Source of the DNA: Kitasatospora sp. GAS204B
GTDB lineage: Bacteria > Actinomycetota > Actinomycetes > Streptomycetales > Streptomycetaceae
Direction: 5' to 3'
DNA: 64,000 nucleotides
Assembly (NCBI RefSeq): GCF_029892155.1
Contig: NZ_JARZAG010000016.1
Location: 124,001-188,000, forward strand
The notes below the pieces were generated by a model. It ran no database searches. It saw nothing but the letters and a program-made list of their open reading frames with translations, and was not told the origin of the DNA. Positions within the stretch are counted from its first letter, which is position 1, and each line of letters opens with the position of its first letter. A program made the position numbers and the translations under genes. This document shows positions 41,368-49,857 of the stretch, piece by piece.

Positions 41368-42063
41368 TCACGCGACCGCGAGGCCCCAGGTGGCCAAGGC
41401 GCCCAGGCCGGCGGCGGCGCCCGGTGCGTAGAGTCCCACGGCGAAGTCGAGCACAACGCGGGCGACTCGGTAGGCGCGACCGGGTGTTTCCAGGCCCAGC
41501 AGCACTGCCGCCGATCTGGAGACGCGGACGTTCGGCTCGACTGGCTGCTCGTGGCCGACCAGCGAGGCGACCGAGGCAATGACTCCGGGGTCGTCCGTCA
41601 GGAGGAAGATGCCCGAGCGGTCGGTGAGCCAGAGCTGGTCGATCCCTCCGTTCCTGCCGGGCATGCGCACCCGGCGGATGCGCGTCAGTTCGGCGAGATC
41701 CACGGTCCGGGGGCCCAGCAGGGTCCGAGCGCTGGCCAGCAGGGAATCCGGACCGTGTTGCGCGACGGTCCAGGTGTCATGCAGCGCCGGCAGGAGCACG
41801 GCCGCCACGAGGGTGGTGCACAGACCCACCAGGGGCGCGCCGGTGCCGATCGCGCCGAAGCGTTCCAGCAGGGCGGGAAGGCAGATGCCCGTAGCCGTGG
41901 CCAGCGCCAGCATCGCGTGCCCGGTGCGGATCCGTCGTCGACCGACCCGGGCGGGAACGCCGTCCGGCCCCGCCTTGGCGAGCAGCGACACCACTCGCCG
42001 GTCCGGCTCGACCGTGCGGCGTCCTGGCTGTGGGCGTCGGCGCCGCTGGGCCCTGCTCGTCAT
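41368..42063 (-). CDS. Hypothetical membrane protein
   Basis: About 231 residues from ATG 42063, after GGGGGAA; a start seven codons earlier is possible. An Arg-rich N-terminus precedes two hydrophobic helices near residues 52-90 (AMLALATATGICLPALLE and LVGLCTTLVAAVLLP). A soluble PH-like segment follows (RTVDLAELTRIRRVRMPGR, QLWLTDRSGIFLLTD), and a last hydrophobic stretch ends the protein. This recalls membrane-tethered PH-domain proteins of streptomycetes. Function unknown. Confidence 0.65.
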   Translation of the reverse strand: MTSRAQRRRRPQPGRRTVEPDRRVVSLLAKAGPDGVPARVGRRRIRTGHAMLALATATGICLPALLERFGAIGTGAPLVGLCTTLVAAVLLPALHDTWTVAQHGPDSLLASARTLLGPRTVDLAELTRIRRVRMPGRNGGIDQLWLTDRSGIFLLTDDPGVIASVASLVGHEQPVEPNVRVSRSAAVLLGLETPGRAYRVARVVLDFAVGLYAPGAAAGLGALATWGLAVA

Positions 42064-42147
42064 GATTCCCCCGGACCGGCTCACCGGACTGCCCCGTGCT
42101 GTCGTCAGCGGATGCTGCCGCCACTGCCGCCACGACCTCGCGCTCGG

Positions 42148-42567
42148 TCAGCCCCGGGCGAGCTGCAGCTGCGGCACCGCGCGGCGCCGCCGCAGTTCGG
42201 TGACGCCCGGGGCGGGGTTGGCCGCGTCGTAGGCGCGCTGGTTCGCCTCGACGGAGGGCTGGTACCGGTCGATCCAGCCGCGGATGGCGTCCAGCGGTTC
42301 GGCCAGGCTCAGGCCGAGCGGGCTGAGCTCGTAGCGGACCCGCAGCACGGGACCGCCCAGGACGGTGCGGGTGACCAGGCCGTCGCGCTCCAGGCTGCGC
42401 AGCTTCTCGGTGAGGATCTTGCGGCTGATGTCGCCGATCCGGCGGTGCAGGTCGCCGTACTGGGCGGGACCCTGCTGCAGGGTCACCAGCAGGAGGGCCG
42501 ACCAGCGGTCGCCCAGGCGGTCCAGCAGCGGGCGGCAGGGGCAGGGGTCCTGGTCGTCGTCGTTCAT
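42148..42567 (-). CDS. HxlR-family winged-helix regulator
   Basis: 139 residues from ATG 42567. CPCRPLLDRLGDRWSALLLVTL is the family start (landmarks CPCRP and DRWSALLL), with YGDLHRRIGDISRKILTEKLRSLE as recognition region and a YELSPLGLSLAEPLDAI end. The N-terminal cysteine pair in CPCR could sense electrophiles, quinones or oxidants. It is divergent from a quinone-oxidoreductase-like gene 96 bp away, the classic pairing for quinone or aldehyde detoxification. Confidence 0.92.
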   Translation of the reverse strand: MNDDDQDPCPCRPLLDRLGDRWSALLLVTLQQGPAQYGDLHRRIGDISRKILTEKLRSLERDGLVTRTVLGGPVLRVRYELSPLGLSLAEPLDAIRGWIDRYQPSVEANQRAYDAANPAPGVTELRRRRAVPQLQLARG

Positions 42568-42663
42568 GAACGCGGCAACCCGCGGGGTGGCGGCCGGTAT
42601 TCCGAGCAGGCACCCGCAGGTGCCGTCTACCGGTCGGCGGGCCGGCCGAAGCAGGCTGGGGCC

Positions 42664-43620
42664 ATGACGACGCAGATGAACACCGTGACCCAGGATCTCT
42701 TCGGCACTCCCGAGGTCCTGCGGATCGCCCGCACCGACCGCCCCGAGCCCGGCCCGACCGAGGTGCTGGTGAAGGTGCACGCAGCCGGGGTCAACCCGGT
42801 CGACGTGAAGACCAGCCGGGGCGAGGGCCTGGCCTGGTACTACGGCGAGCCGCCCTACACGCTGGGCTGGGACGTCAGCGGCACCGTGGTGGCGGTCGGC
42901 TTCGGGGTCACCACGCTCACGGTCGGTGACGAGGTCCTCGGGATGCCCAACTTCCCGCGGCTGGCCGGCGCCTTCGCCGAGTACGTCACCGCACCCTCGC
43001 GCCACTGGGTGCGCAAGCCCGTCGCGCTGAGCCACGCCGAGGCGGCCGCGCTGCCGCTGGCCGGGCTGACGGCCTGGCAGATCATCGTGGACACCGCGCA
43101 GGTGTCGCCCGGCCAGCGGGTGCTGGTGCACGCGGCCGCCGGCGGGGTGGGCCACCTCGCGGTGCAGATCGCCAAGGCCCGGGGCGCGTACGTGATCGGG
43201 ACGGCGCGGGCGGCCAAGCACGACTTCCTGCGCTCGCTCGGTGTGGACCAGGTGCTGGACTACACGGCGGGTCCGTTCGAGGAGGCGGTCGCGGAGCTCG
43301 ACCTGGTGGTCGACAACATCGGCGACCCCGAGCACCAGCTGCGCTCGCTGCGCACCCTGCGCGAGGGCGGGCTGCTGGTGGCGGTGCCGGGCGGGGTGGA
43401 CCCGCAGGCGGCCGAGCAGGCGCGGGCGAGGGGCCTGCGGATCACCGACGTGTTGGTCGAGCCGGACCAGCTCGGGCTGCGCGGCCTGGTCGAGCTGATC
43501 GAGCGCAAGGAACTGCGCGTGGAGGTCGCCGCGCGGCTGCCGCTGGCCGAGGTGGCGCAGGCCTTCGAGCTGGTGGGCTCGGGCCGCACCCAGGGCAAGG
43601 TGGTCCTCACCCTCGACTGA
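42664..43620 (+). CDS. Zinc-independent NADP-dependent quinone oxidoreductase-like MDR
   Basis: 318 residues from ATG 42664. The medium-chain dehydrogenase fold lacks the structural zinc cysteines. NPVDVKTSRG, then VLVHAAAGGVGHLAVQIAKARGAYVIGTA form the NADPH site (AAGGVG). It ends in LPLAEVAQAFELVGSGRTQGKVVLTLD, typical of quinone reductase/zeta-crystallin proteins. It probably reduces quinones or alkenals. Likely controlled by the divergent HxlR regulator. Confidence 0.9.
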   Translation: MTTQMNTVTQDLFGTPEVLRIARTDRPEPGPTEVLVKVHAAGVNPVDVKTSRGEGLAWYYGEPPYTLGWDVSGTVVAVGFGVTTLTVGDEVLGMPNFPRLAGAFAEYVTAPSRHWVRKPVALSHAEAAALPLAGLTAWQIIVDTAQVSPGQRVLVHAAAGGVGHLAVQIAKARGAYVIGTARAAKHDFLRSLGVDQVLDYTAGPFEEAVAELDLVVDNIGDPEHQLRSLRTLREGGLLVAVPGGVDPQAAEQARARGLRITDVLVEPDQLGLRGLVELIERKELRVEVAARLPLAEVAQAFELVGSGRTQGKVVLTLD

Positions 43621-43629
43621 ACCCTCGAC

Positions 43630-43672
43630 TGACGGGCCTCGACCGACGGGCCTCGACCGACGGGCCTCGGCC
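43630..43672. repeat. Three tandem 14-bp units
   Basis: The 14-mer GACGGGCCTCGACC occurs in three near-identical tandem copies just after the oxidoreductase stop. No gene overlaps it. Confidence 0.75.
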
Positions 43673-43688
43673 GGCGGTCGGCCGCTCG

Positions 43689-44096
43689 TCAGCCGGCCGC
43701 GCGTTCCATGACCCATGCCGAGTTGTGCTGCGTGAACCCGATGCGCGGGTAGTACCCGACCGCCGCCGGCGCGGCCAGCAGCACGAGGGAAGCCTGTGGC
43801 GCGGCGTCGCGGGTCGCCTGGATGAGGGCGCGGCCTACGCCCTGACGCTGAAATGCCTGGTCGACGGCGAGGTCGGACAGGTACGTCGCGTAGACGCCGT
43901 CGGTCAGGGAGCGAGCGATGCCGATGAGCTGACCGGCTGCCCGCGCGGTGATCACCAGGTTCGCCCCGCGGACCATGCCGGCGAAACGGGCGCCGTCCTC
44001 GACCGGTCGACGTTCGGCGAGGGTGGAGGCCCGGTAGAGCGCGGCCACCTCCTCGACGTCCAGTTCCGTGCCGTCGACGACCTCGCACTTCCACAT
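43689..44096 (-). CDS. GNAT-family N-acetyltransferase
   Basis: 135 residues. The acetyl-CoA-binding motif reads LAVDQAFQRQGVGRALIQATRD (landmark QRQGVGRAL), after the LIGIARSLTDG strand pair. It ends with YYPRIGFTQHNSAW. It transfers an acetyl group to an amine; no substrate can be assigned. An AT-rich gap with a strong dyad precedes it, suggesting regulated expression. Confidence 0.88.
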   Translation of the reverse strand: MWKCEVVDGTELDVEEVAALYRASTLAERRPVEDGARFAGMVRGANLVITARAAGQLIGIARSLTDGVYATYLSDLAVDQAFQRQGVGRALIQATRDAAPQASLVLLAAPAAVGYYPRIGFTQHNSAWVMERAAG

Positions 44097-44169
44097 GGGG
44101 GCTACTCCTCTGATCAGTTGACGCGCGACAGGGTCTTCGCGCTCATGGCCGCCACGGTAGCCGGGGTAA

Positions 44170-44201
44170 GTACTAGATGCAATGTTCTATTGATCTAGTA
44201 C
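44170..44201. promoter_or_regulatory. Operator-like dyad upstream of GNAT gene
   Basis: Perfect 9-bp arms GTACTAGAT (44170-44178) and ATCTAGTAC (44193-44201), with CAAT/ATTG nested inside after a one-base bulge. About 75 bp before the GNAT start, in strikingly AT-rich DNA for this genome. Confidence 0.65.
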
Positions 44202-44225
44202 AAAAGTGAAAACGGACGCGACGAA

Positions 44226-44255
44226 AAGGGCCCCGCACCGAGGTGCGGGGCCCTT
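44226..44255 (-). terminator. Terminator of purA
   Basis: 13-bp perfect stem AAGGGCCCCGCAC / GTGCGGGGCCCTT with a 4-base loop, 15 bp after the purA stop. Confidence 0.9.
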
Positions 44256-44269
44256 GTGCGCGCGAAGCG

Positions 44270-45553
44270 TCAGATGAACGAGTTGATCTGGATCGTCTCG
44301 GTGCGGCCCGGGCCGACGCCGATCGCCGAGATCGGCGCGCCCGACATCTCCTCCAGCGCCTTCACGTAGGCCTGCGCGTTCTTCGGCAGGTCGGCGAAGG
44401 TCTGGGCCTTGCTGATGTCCTCGCTCCAGCCGGGCAGGTTCTCGTAGATCGGCTTGGCGTGGTGGAAGTCCGACTGGTTGTACGGCAGTTCCTCGACGCG
44501 CTTGCCGTCGATCTCGTACGCCACGCAGACCGGGATCTGCTCCCAGCCGGTCAGCACGTCCAGCTTGGTGAGGAAGAAGTCGGTCAGGCCGTTGACCCGG
44601 GTCGCGTAGCGCGCGATCACCGCGTCGAACCAGCCGCAGCGGCGGTCACGGCCGGTGGTGACACCGCGCTCGCCGCCGATCCGGCGCAGCGCCTCGCCGT
44701 CCGCGTCCAGCAGCTCGGTCGGGAACGGGCCCGAGCCGACCCGGGTGGTGTAGGCCTTGAGGATGCCGATCACCCGGTCGATCTTGGTGGGGCCGATACC
44801 GGCGCCGGTGCAGGCGCCGCCCGAGGTCGGGTTGGAGGAGGTGACGAACGGGTACGTGCCGTGGTCCACGTCCAGCAGGGTGCCCTGGCCGCCCTCCAGC
44901 AGCACCACCTTGTTCGCCTTCAGCGCCTGGTCGAGCACCAGCGTGGTGTCGGCCAGGAACGGGCGGATCTTCTCCGCGTAGGCCAGGTACTCCTGGACCA
45001 CCAGGTCGGCCGGCATCGCGCGACGGTTGTAGAGCTTGACCAGGATCTGGTTCTTGTCGTGCAGCGCGGCCTCGACCTTCTGCTGCAGGATCGACTCGTC
45101 GAACAGGTCCTGGACCCGGATGCCGATCCGGTTGATCTTGTCGGCGTAGGCCGGGCCGATGCCGCGACCGGTGGTGCCGATCTTGCGCTTGCCGAGGAAG
45201 CGCTCGACCACCTTGTCCAGGGTGCGGTGGTAGGGCGTGATCAGGTGGGCGTTGCCCGAGATCAGCAGCTTGGAGGTGTCGATGCCGCGCTCGTTCAGCC
45301 CGGCCAGCTCGGCCAGCAGCACACCCGGGTCGATCACCACGCCGTTGCCGATCACCGGCACGACGTTGGGGCTCAGGATGCCGGAAGGCAGCAGGTGCAG
45401 CGCGTACTTCTGGTCGCCGATGACCACCGTGTGACCGGCGTTGTTGCCGCCCTGGTAGCGAACGACGTAGTCGACGGAGCCGCCGAGGAGGTCCGTGGCC
45501 TTCCCCTTGCCCTCGTCTCCCCACTGGGCACCAACGAGCACGAGTGCCGGCAC
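44270..45553 (-). CDS. purA: Adenylosuccinate synthetase
   Basis: 427 residues, GTG start at 45553. GTP-dependent joining of IMP and aspartate, first step from IMP to AMP. The GTP loop QWGDEGKGK (10-18) with the catalytic Asp in GDEGKGK, GGNNAGHT, GTTGRGIGPAYADK and the late VGPGRTETI are all present and normal. Length is standard. It is divergent from a diacylglycerol-kinase-like gene across a 126-bp gap that contains a 12-bp hairpin. Confidence 0.98.
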   Translation of the reverse strand: MPALVLVGAQWGDEGKGKATDLLGGSVDYVVRYQGGNNAGHTVVIGDQKYALHLLPSGILSPNVVPVIGNGVVIDPGVLLAELAGLNERGIDTSKLLISGNAHLITPYHRTLDKVVERFLGKRKIGTTGRGIGPAYADKINRIGIRVQDLFDESILQQKVEAALHDKNQILVKLYNRRAMPADLVVQEYLAYAEKIRPFLADTTLVLDQALKANKVVLLEGGQGTLLDVDHGTYPFVTSSNPTSGGACTGAGIGPTKIDRVIGILKAYTTRVGSGPFPTELLDADGEALRRIGGERGVTTGRDRRCGWFDAVIARYATRVNGLTDFFLTKLDVLTGWEQIPVCVAYEIDGKRVEELPYNQSDFHHAKPIYENLPGWSEDISKAQTFADLPKNAQAYVKALEEMSGAPISAIGVGPGRTETIQINSFI

Positions 45554-45616
45554 AGGCGTACACCCCTTCCGGTTGGGGCATCCTGCGTAGGCCGCAGTAT
45601 GCCCCGAGATAGACGA

Positions 45617-45644
45617 AGCCCCTGGCGCAATAGCGCAAGGGGCT
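45617..45644. promoter_or_regulatory. 12-bp hairpin in the purA/DAGK-like divergent gap
   Basis: Arms AGCCCCTGGCGC (45617-45628) and GCGCAAGGGGCT (45633-45644), 11 of 12 positions pairing, AATA loop. Terminator-like but located between divergent starts, 36 bp before the GTG at 45680 and 64 bp before purA. Confidence 0.65.
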
Positions 45645-45679
45645 CTTGCACCGAGAGATTACCTGAGGAAGGACCGGTC

Positions 45680-46513
45680 GTGTCGTCCCTGTCCACGCCC
45701 GCACCCCGACCCTCCGACGCAGCCGGGCCGCCTGGCGGCATCCCGCTTCTCGTGCTGCTCGATCCGGCGGCCAAGGAAGCCGACGGGGAGGCGGTGCGAA
45801 TCGCCCGGGATGTGCTCTCGGGGGGCGCGGACGTGAAGGTGGTGGTGCCCGAGAGTGCGGCCGAGCTGGACCGGGTGCTCGCGCACCGGGGCAGGCGCCG
45901 TCCGGTGGTGGTCGGCTCCGACCTGGCGCTGCAGCGGGTGGTGCAGGCGCTGCACCACCAGCGCGAGTTGGGCGCCGGCCCGCTGGGCCTGGTGCCGGTC
46001 GGGCCGGGGCGGACGGTGGCGCTGGCCCGCTCGCTCGGGGTGCCGGTCGAGCCGGTGGCGGCGGCCCGCGCGGTGCTGGGCGGGGTGCCCAGGCAGCTGG
46101 GGCTGCTGCTGGACGACGGCGACGGGGTGGTGCTGGGGGAGGTGCGGATCCCCGGCCGGCGGCACGGCCATTCGGGCGGCTGGCGTTCGCTCTGGGCGAA
46201 ATTGATTGCGGCCGAGCAGGTGGAGTCCCAGGAGGCCCGGTTGCGGGTCGAGGCGGACGGGCGAGCGCTGGCCGGCCCGGGGCGGGGCCTGCGGCTGGTC
46301 GCGCTGCGACTGCCGGCCGACTCCGCCGCGGTCGAGGTGGTGGTGCGGCCCTCGGGGCCGGGCGGAGCGCTGCTGCGGGTGCGCGCCTCCAGCGTCACGG
46401 TGGCCGGCCGCACCTTCGGCTACGAGGCCGACGGCTGCCCGGCGGGCCCGGTGCCCACCCGGACCTGGACCGCCCGCCCGGCCGCCTGGGGCCTGCTGCT
46501 GCCCATGAGATGA
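45680..46513 (+). CDS. Diacylglycerol-kinase-like catalytic domain protein
   Basis: 277 residues from GTG 45680 after GAGGAAGGA. The sequence follows the DAGK/sphingosine-kinase pattern loosely: LLVLLDPAAKEADGEA at the N-terminus, RRRPVVVGSDLALQRVVQALHHQ in place of the GGDGT loop, then GPLGLVPVGPGRTVALARSLGVP in place of the usual LGTGNDLAR. The GGDGT motif is missing, so kinase activity is doubtful. Streptomycetes often carry such a degenerate copy beside purA. Soluble, function unknown. Confidence 0.7.
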   Translation: MSSLSTPAPRPSDAAGPPGGIPLLVLLDPAAKEADGEAVRIARDVLSGGADVKVVVPESAAELDRVLAHRGRRRPVVVGSDLALQRVVQALHHQRELGAGPLGLVPVGPGRTVALARSLGVPVEPVAAARAVLGGVPRQLGLLLDDGDGVVLGEVRIPGRRHGHSGGWRSLWAKLIAAEQVESQEARLRVEADGRALAGPGRGLRLVALRLPADSAAVEVVVRPSGPGGALLRVRASSVTVAGRTFGYEADGCPAGPVPTRTWTARPAAWGLLLPMR

Positions 46514-46725
46514 CCCGCACCGACCCGGACCGGCCCGCACCGACTCGAACTGGCTCTGACCGACCCCTGGGTGATCAGGGTCACGCGGACACCTCCGGTT
46601 TCCCTGTCCTGCCTGCCCGGGCGGCATGGTAAGGGGCCTGTTCTACGCGCGTCGCCGGGCAAATCGCCAGGCCGGACCCATGCCTGACTGCCGAAGCCTG
46701 TGCCAACTGCCCTAGACTCGAAGAC

Positions 46726-48306
46726 GTGCCACGTGGTGACGGAAGACTCAACCACGATCTTCTTCCCGGCGAGAAAGGCCCCCAGGACGCTTGCGGCGTC
46801 TTCGGTGTCTGGGCTCCCGGCGAGGAGGTCGCCAAGCTCACGTACTTCGGCCTTTACGCCCTGCAGCACCGCGGACAGGAATCCGCCGGTATCGCGGTGA
46901 GCAATGGCTCCCAGATTCTCGTCTTCAAGGACATGGGACTCGTCTCCCAGGTCTTCGACGAGGCCTCGCTGGGATCCCTGCACGGGCATATCGCCGTCGG
47001 ACATGCCCGCTACTCGACCACCGGGTCCTCGGTCTGGGAGAACGCCCAGCCGACCTTCCGGGCGACCGCTCACGGTTCGCTGGCCTTGGGCCACAACGGA
47101 AACCTGGTCAACACCGCCGAACTCGCGGCGATGGTCGCCGATCTGCCCGGAACCGAGCACGTCTCGCGCTCCGGCCGGACCGCCGCGACCAACGACACCG
47201 ACCTGCTGACCGCCCTGCTCGCCGGGTACCCGGACCTCTCCATCGAGGAGACCTCGCGGCAGATCCTGCCCGAGGTCAAGGGCGCCTTCTCGCTGGTCTT
47301 CATGGACGAGCACACCCTCTACGCGGCCCGTGACCCGCAGGGCATCCGCCCGCTGGTGCTCGGCCGCCTGGAGCGCGGCTGGGTGGTGGCCTCCGAGACC
47401 TCGGCCCTGGACATCTGCGGCGCCAGCTTCATCCGCGAGGTGGAGCCCGGCGAGCTGATCGCCATCGACGAGAACGGCATGCGCTCCTCGCGCTTCGCCG
47501 AGGCCAAGCCCAAGGGCTGCGTCTTCGAGTACGTCTACCTGGCGCGCCCCGACACCAGCATCGCCGGGCGCAACGTGCACCTCTCGCGGGTCGAGATGGG
47601 CCGCCGGCTGGCCGCCGAGGCCCCGGTCGAGGCCGACATGGTGATAGCCACCCCCGAATCCGGCACCCCCGCCGCGATCGGCTACGCCGAGGCCAGCGGG
47701 ATCCCGTACGGCTCCGGCCTGGTGAAGAACGCCTATGTCGGGCGCACCTTCATCCAGCCCAGCCAGACGATCCGTCAGCTCGGCATCCGGCTCAAGCTCA
47801 ACCCGCTGCGCGAGGTCATCGCCGGCAAGCGCCTGGTGGTCGTGGACGACTCGATCGTGCGCGGCAACACCCAGCGCGCGCTGGTGCGGATGCTGCGCGA
47901 GGCCGGCGCCGCCGAGGTGCACATCCGGATCTCCTCGCCGCCGGTGAAGTGGCCCTGCTTCTTCGGCATCGACTTCGCCACCCGCGCGGAGCTGATCGCC
48001 AACGGCATGACGGTGGAGGAGATCGGCAGGACGCTCGGCGCCGACTCGCTCGCCTACATCTCGATCGACGGCATGATCGAGGCCACCAAGCAGCCCAAGG
48101 ACCGGCTCTGCCGGGCCTGCTTCGACGGCGAGTACCCGATGGAGCTGCCGGACCCGGCGCTGCTCGGCAAGCTGCTGCTCGAAGCGGAGATCGCCGGCAG
48201 TCAGCAGCCGCCCGCCACCCGGGGCAAGCCGACCAGCTCCGATCTCGACGGGGTGCAGTCCCTGCTCGGCGGCCACGGCGCGGCCGACGCGCTGCGCCGC
48301 CCGTAA
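46726..48306 (+). CDS. purF: Amidophosphoribosyltransferase
   Basis: 526 residues from GTG 46726. First committed step of purine synthesis: PRPP plus glutamine to phosphoribosylamine. The N-terminal nucleophile cysteine is Cys23 in QDACGVFG, exposed after removal of a 22-residue propeptide as in Bacillus-type PurF. The PRPP loop is VVVDDSIVRGNT. Cysteines for the 4Fe-4S cluster appear in VKWPCFFGIDF and in DRLCRACFDGEY. It is followed 75 bp later by purM, with a terminator-like hairpin between. Confidence 0.98.
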   Translation: MPRGDGRLNHDLLPGEKGPQDACGVFGVWAPGEEVAKLTYFGLYALQHRGQESAGIAVSNGSQILVFKDMGLVSQVFDEASLGSLHGHIAVGHARYSTTGSSVWENAQPTFRATAHGSLALGHNGNLVNTAELAAMVADLPGTEHVSRSGRTAATNDTDLLTALLAGYPDLSIEETSRQILPEVKGAFSLVFMDEHTLYAARDPQGIRPLVLGRLERGWVVASETSALDICGASFIREVEPGELIAIDENGMRSSRFAEAKPKGCVFEYVYLARPDTSIAGRNVHLSRVEMGRRLAAEAPVEADMVIATPESGTPAAIGYAEASGIPYGSGLVKNAYVGRTFIQPSQTIRQLGIRLKLNPLREVIAGKRLVVVDDSIVRGNTQRALVRMLREAGAAEVHIRISSPPVKWPCFFGIDFATRAELIANGMTVEEIGRTLGADSLAYISIDGMIEATKQPKDRLCRACFDGEYPMELPDPALLGKLLLEAEIAGSQQPPATRGKPTSSDLDGVQSLLGGHGAADALRRP

Positions 48307-48315
48307 GACCCTGAC

Positions 48316-48341
48316 GGCGGGGCCCCGACCGGGGCCCCGCC
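48316..48341 (+). terminator. Hairpin between purF and purM
   Basis: 11-bp arms GGCGGGGCCCC and GGGGCCCCGCC around GACC, with weaker outer pairing TGAC/GTCA. Ten bases after the purF stop and 41 bases before purM, so readthrough or attenuation may set the purM level. Confidence 0.75.
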
Positions 48342-48381
48342 GCTGTCAGCAACCCCCACTTGACCCGAGAGGGCCGCAGCA

Positions 48382-49452
48382 GTGACCAGCAACGAGAGTG
48401 GCGCCACCTACGCCGCCGCCGGAGTCGACATCGAGGCGGGCGACCGCGCGGTGGAACTCATGAAGCAGTGGGTGAAGAAGACCAACCGGCCCGAGGTGGT
48501 CGGCGGCCTCGGCGGCTTCGCCGGCCTCTTCGACATCTCCGCCCTGAAGCGCTACGAGCGCCCGCTGCTGGCCTCGGCCACCGACGGCGTCGGCACCAAG
48601 GTCGCGCTGGCCGCCGCCATGGACAAGCACGACACCATCGGCCACGACCTGGTCGGCATGGTCGTCGACGACCTGGTGGTCTGCGGCGCCGAGCCGCTCT
48701 TCATGACCGACTACATCTGCGTCGGCAAGGTCCACCCGGAGCGGGTCGCCCAGATCGTCAAGGGCATCGCCGAGGGCTGCGTGCTGGCCGGCTGCGCGCT
48801 GGTCGGCGGCGAGACCGCCGAGCACCCGGGCCTGCTGGGCCCCGACGAGTACGACGTCGCGGGCGCGGGCACCGGCGTGGTCGAGGCCGACGCGCTGCTC
48901 GGTGCGGACCGGGTGCGGGCCGGCGACGTGGTGATCGCGATGGCCGCCTCCGGGCTGCACTCCAACGGCTACTCGCTGGTCCGCCACGTGCTGCTGAACG
49001 AGGCCGGCTGGAAGCTCGACCGCGAGGTGGCCGAGTTCGGCCGCACGCTGGGCGAGGAGCTGCTGGAGCCGACCCGGATCTACTCGCTGGACTGCCTGGC
49101 GCTCACCCGCGCCACCGAGATCCACGCCTTCTCGCACGTCACCGGCGGCGGCCTGGCGGCCAACCTGGCCCGGGTGATCCCGGACGGCCTGCACGCCCGC
49201 CTGGACCGCGGCACCTGGACCCCGCTGCCGGTCTTCCAGACCGTCGCCGAGGTCGGCCGGATGCGGACCCTGGAGATCGAGAAGACCCTCAACATGGGCA
49301 TCGGCATGGTCGCCGTGGTCCCGCCGGAGTCGGTCGACGTGGTGCTGTCGATCCTGGCGGACCGCGACGTCGAGGCCTGGCTGCTGGGCGACATCGTGGC
49401 CCGCGACGCGGAGCACGCGGCGGGCGCGGCGCTGTACGGCGAGTACGCGTAG
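48382..49452 (+). CDS. purM: Phosphoribosylformylglycinamidine cyclo-ligase (AIR synthetase)
   Basis: 356 residues from GTG 48382. It closes the imidazole ring in purine synthesis, using ATP. Family marks: YAAAGVDIEAGDRAVELMK, GGFAGLF, LLASATDGVGTKVALA, DDLVVCGAEPLFMTDYI, GGETAEHPG and HVTGGGLAANLARVIP. The order purF then purM is conserved in actinobacteria. Length is normal. A 7-bp GGGCCCC hairpin lies shortly after the stop. Confidence 0.98.
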   Translation: MTSNESGATYAAAGVDIEAGDRAVELMKQWVKKTNRPEVVGGLGGFAGLFDISALKRYERPLLASATDGVGTKVALAAAMDKHDTIGHDLVGMVVDDLVVCGAEPLFMTDYICVGKVHPERVAQIVKGIAEGCVLAGCALVGGETAEHPGLLGPDEYDVAGAGTGVVEADALLGADRVRAGDVVIAMAASGLHSNGYSLVRHVLLNEAGWKLDREVAEFGRTLGEELLEPTRIYSLDCLALTRATEIHAFSHVTGGGLAANLARVIPDGLHARLDRGTWTPLPVFQTVAEVGRMRTLEIEKTLNMGIGMVAVVPPESVDVVLSILADRDVEAWLLGDIVARDAEHAAGAALYGEYA

Positions 49453-49468
49453 CCACTGGACGGACGGT

Positions 49469-49486
49469 GGGCCCCTACGGGGGCCC
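49469..49486. terminator. Short hairpin after purM
   Basis: GGGCCCC, TACG loop, GGGGCCC, 17 bases after the purM stop. A second dyad, CCGGCCCG/CGGGCCGG, lies near 49557-49586 beside the DUF3073 stop. Confidence 0.7.
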
Positions 49487-49599
49487 TCCGGCGTTTCCGG
49501 GACCTGAGGGTCAGCCCGGCAGGGTCTGGCGCCGACGGTGCCCGGACACGCCGAAAACCGGCCCGGCGCGCTGGCGCTCGGGCCGGTCAGGACCTGAGG

Positions 49600-49857
49600 T
49601 CAAGCTCGGCGGCGGGCCTGGTGGTGGCCGACCTCCGCCTCCTGCTCGTCCTCGTCATCGTCGTCGTTGTAGTACTCCGCGTAAGCGGCGTAGGGGTCGT
49701 CCTCCTCGTCCTCTTCCTCAACCGGCTCAGGGTTGATCGAAGGAACGGGTGAAACGCCCAGCTCGCTGGACAGACGGTTAGCGTCGAAGCCGCCGCTGTT
49801 GTACTTCAGCTCGCGGGCGACCTTCGTCTGCTTGGCCTTGGCCCGGCCGCGCCCCAT
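49600..49857 (-). CDS. DUF3073 protein
   Basis: 85 residues. MGRGRAKAKQTKVARELKY is the strict family start, followed by a short middle (DANRLSSELGV) and a very acidic stretch (EEEDEEDDPYAAYAEYY, then DDDDEDEQ). A conserved actinobacterial small protein always found near purM; function unknown. The basic head and acidic tail suggest binding to nucleic acid or a ribosome. It is likely well expressed. Confidence 0.93.
   Translation of the reverse strand: MGRGRAKAKQTKVARELKYNSGGFDANRLSSELGVSPVPSINPEPVEEEDEEDDPYAAYAEYYNDDDDEDEQEAEVGHHQARRRA

Noticed and set aside
44102..45680. A purine riboswitch controlling purA
   Set aside because: No conserved three-way-junction core is visible; only a simple hairpin exists, and such riboswitches are not expected for purA in streptomycetes.
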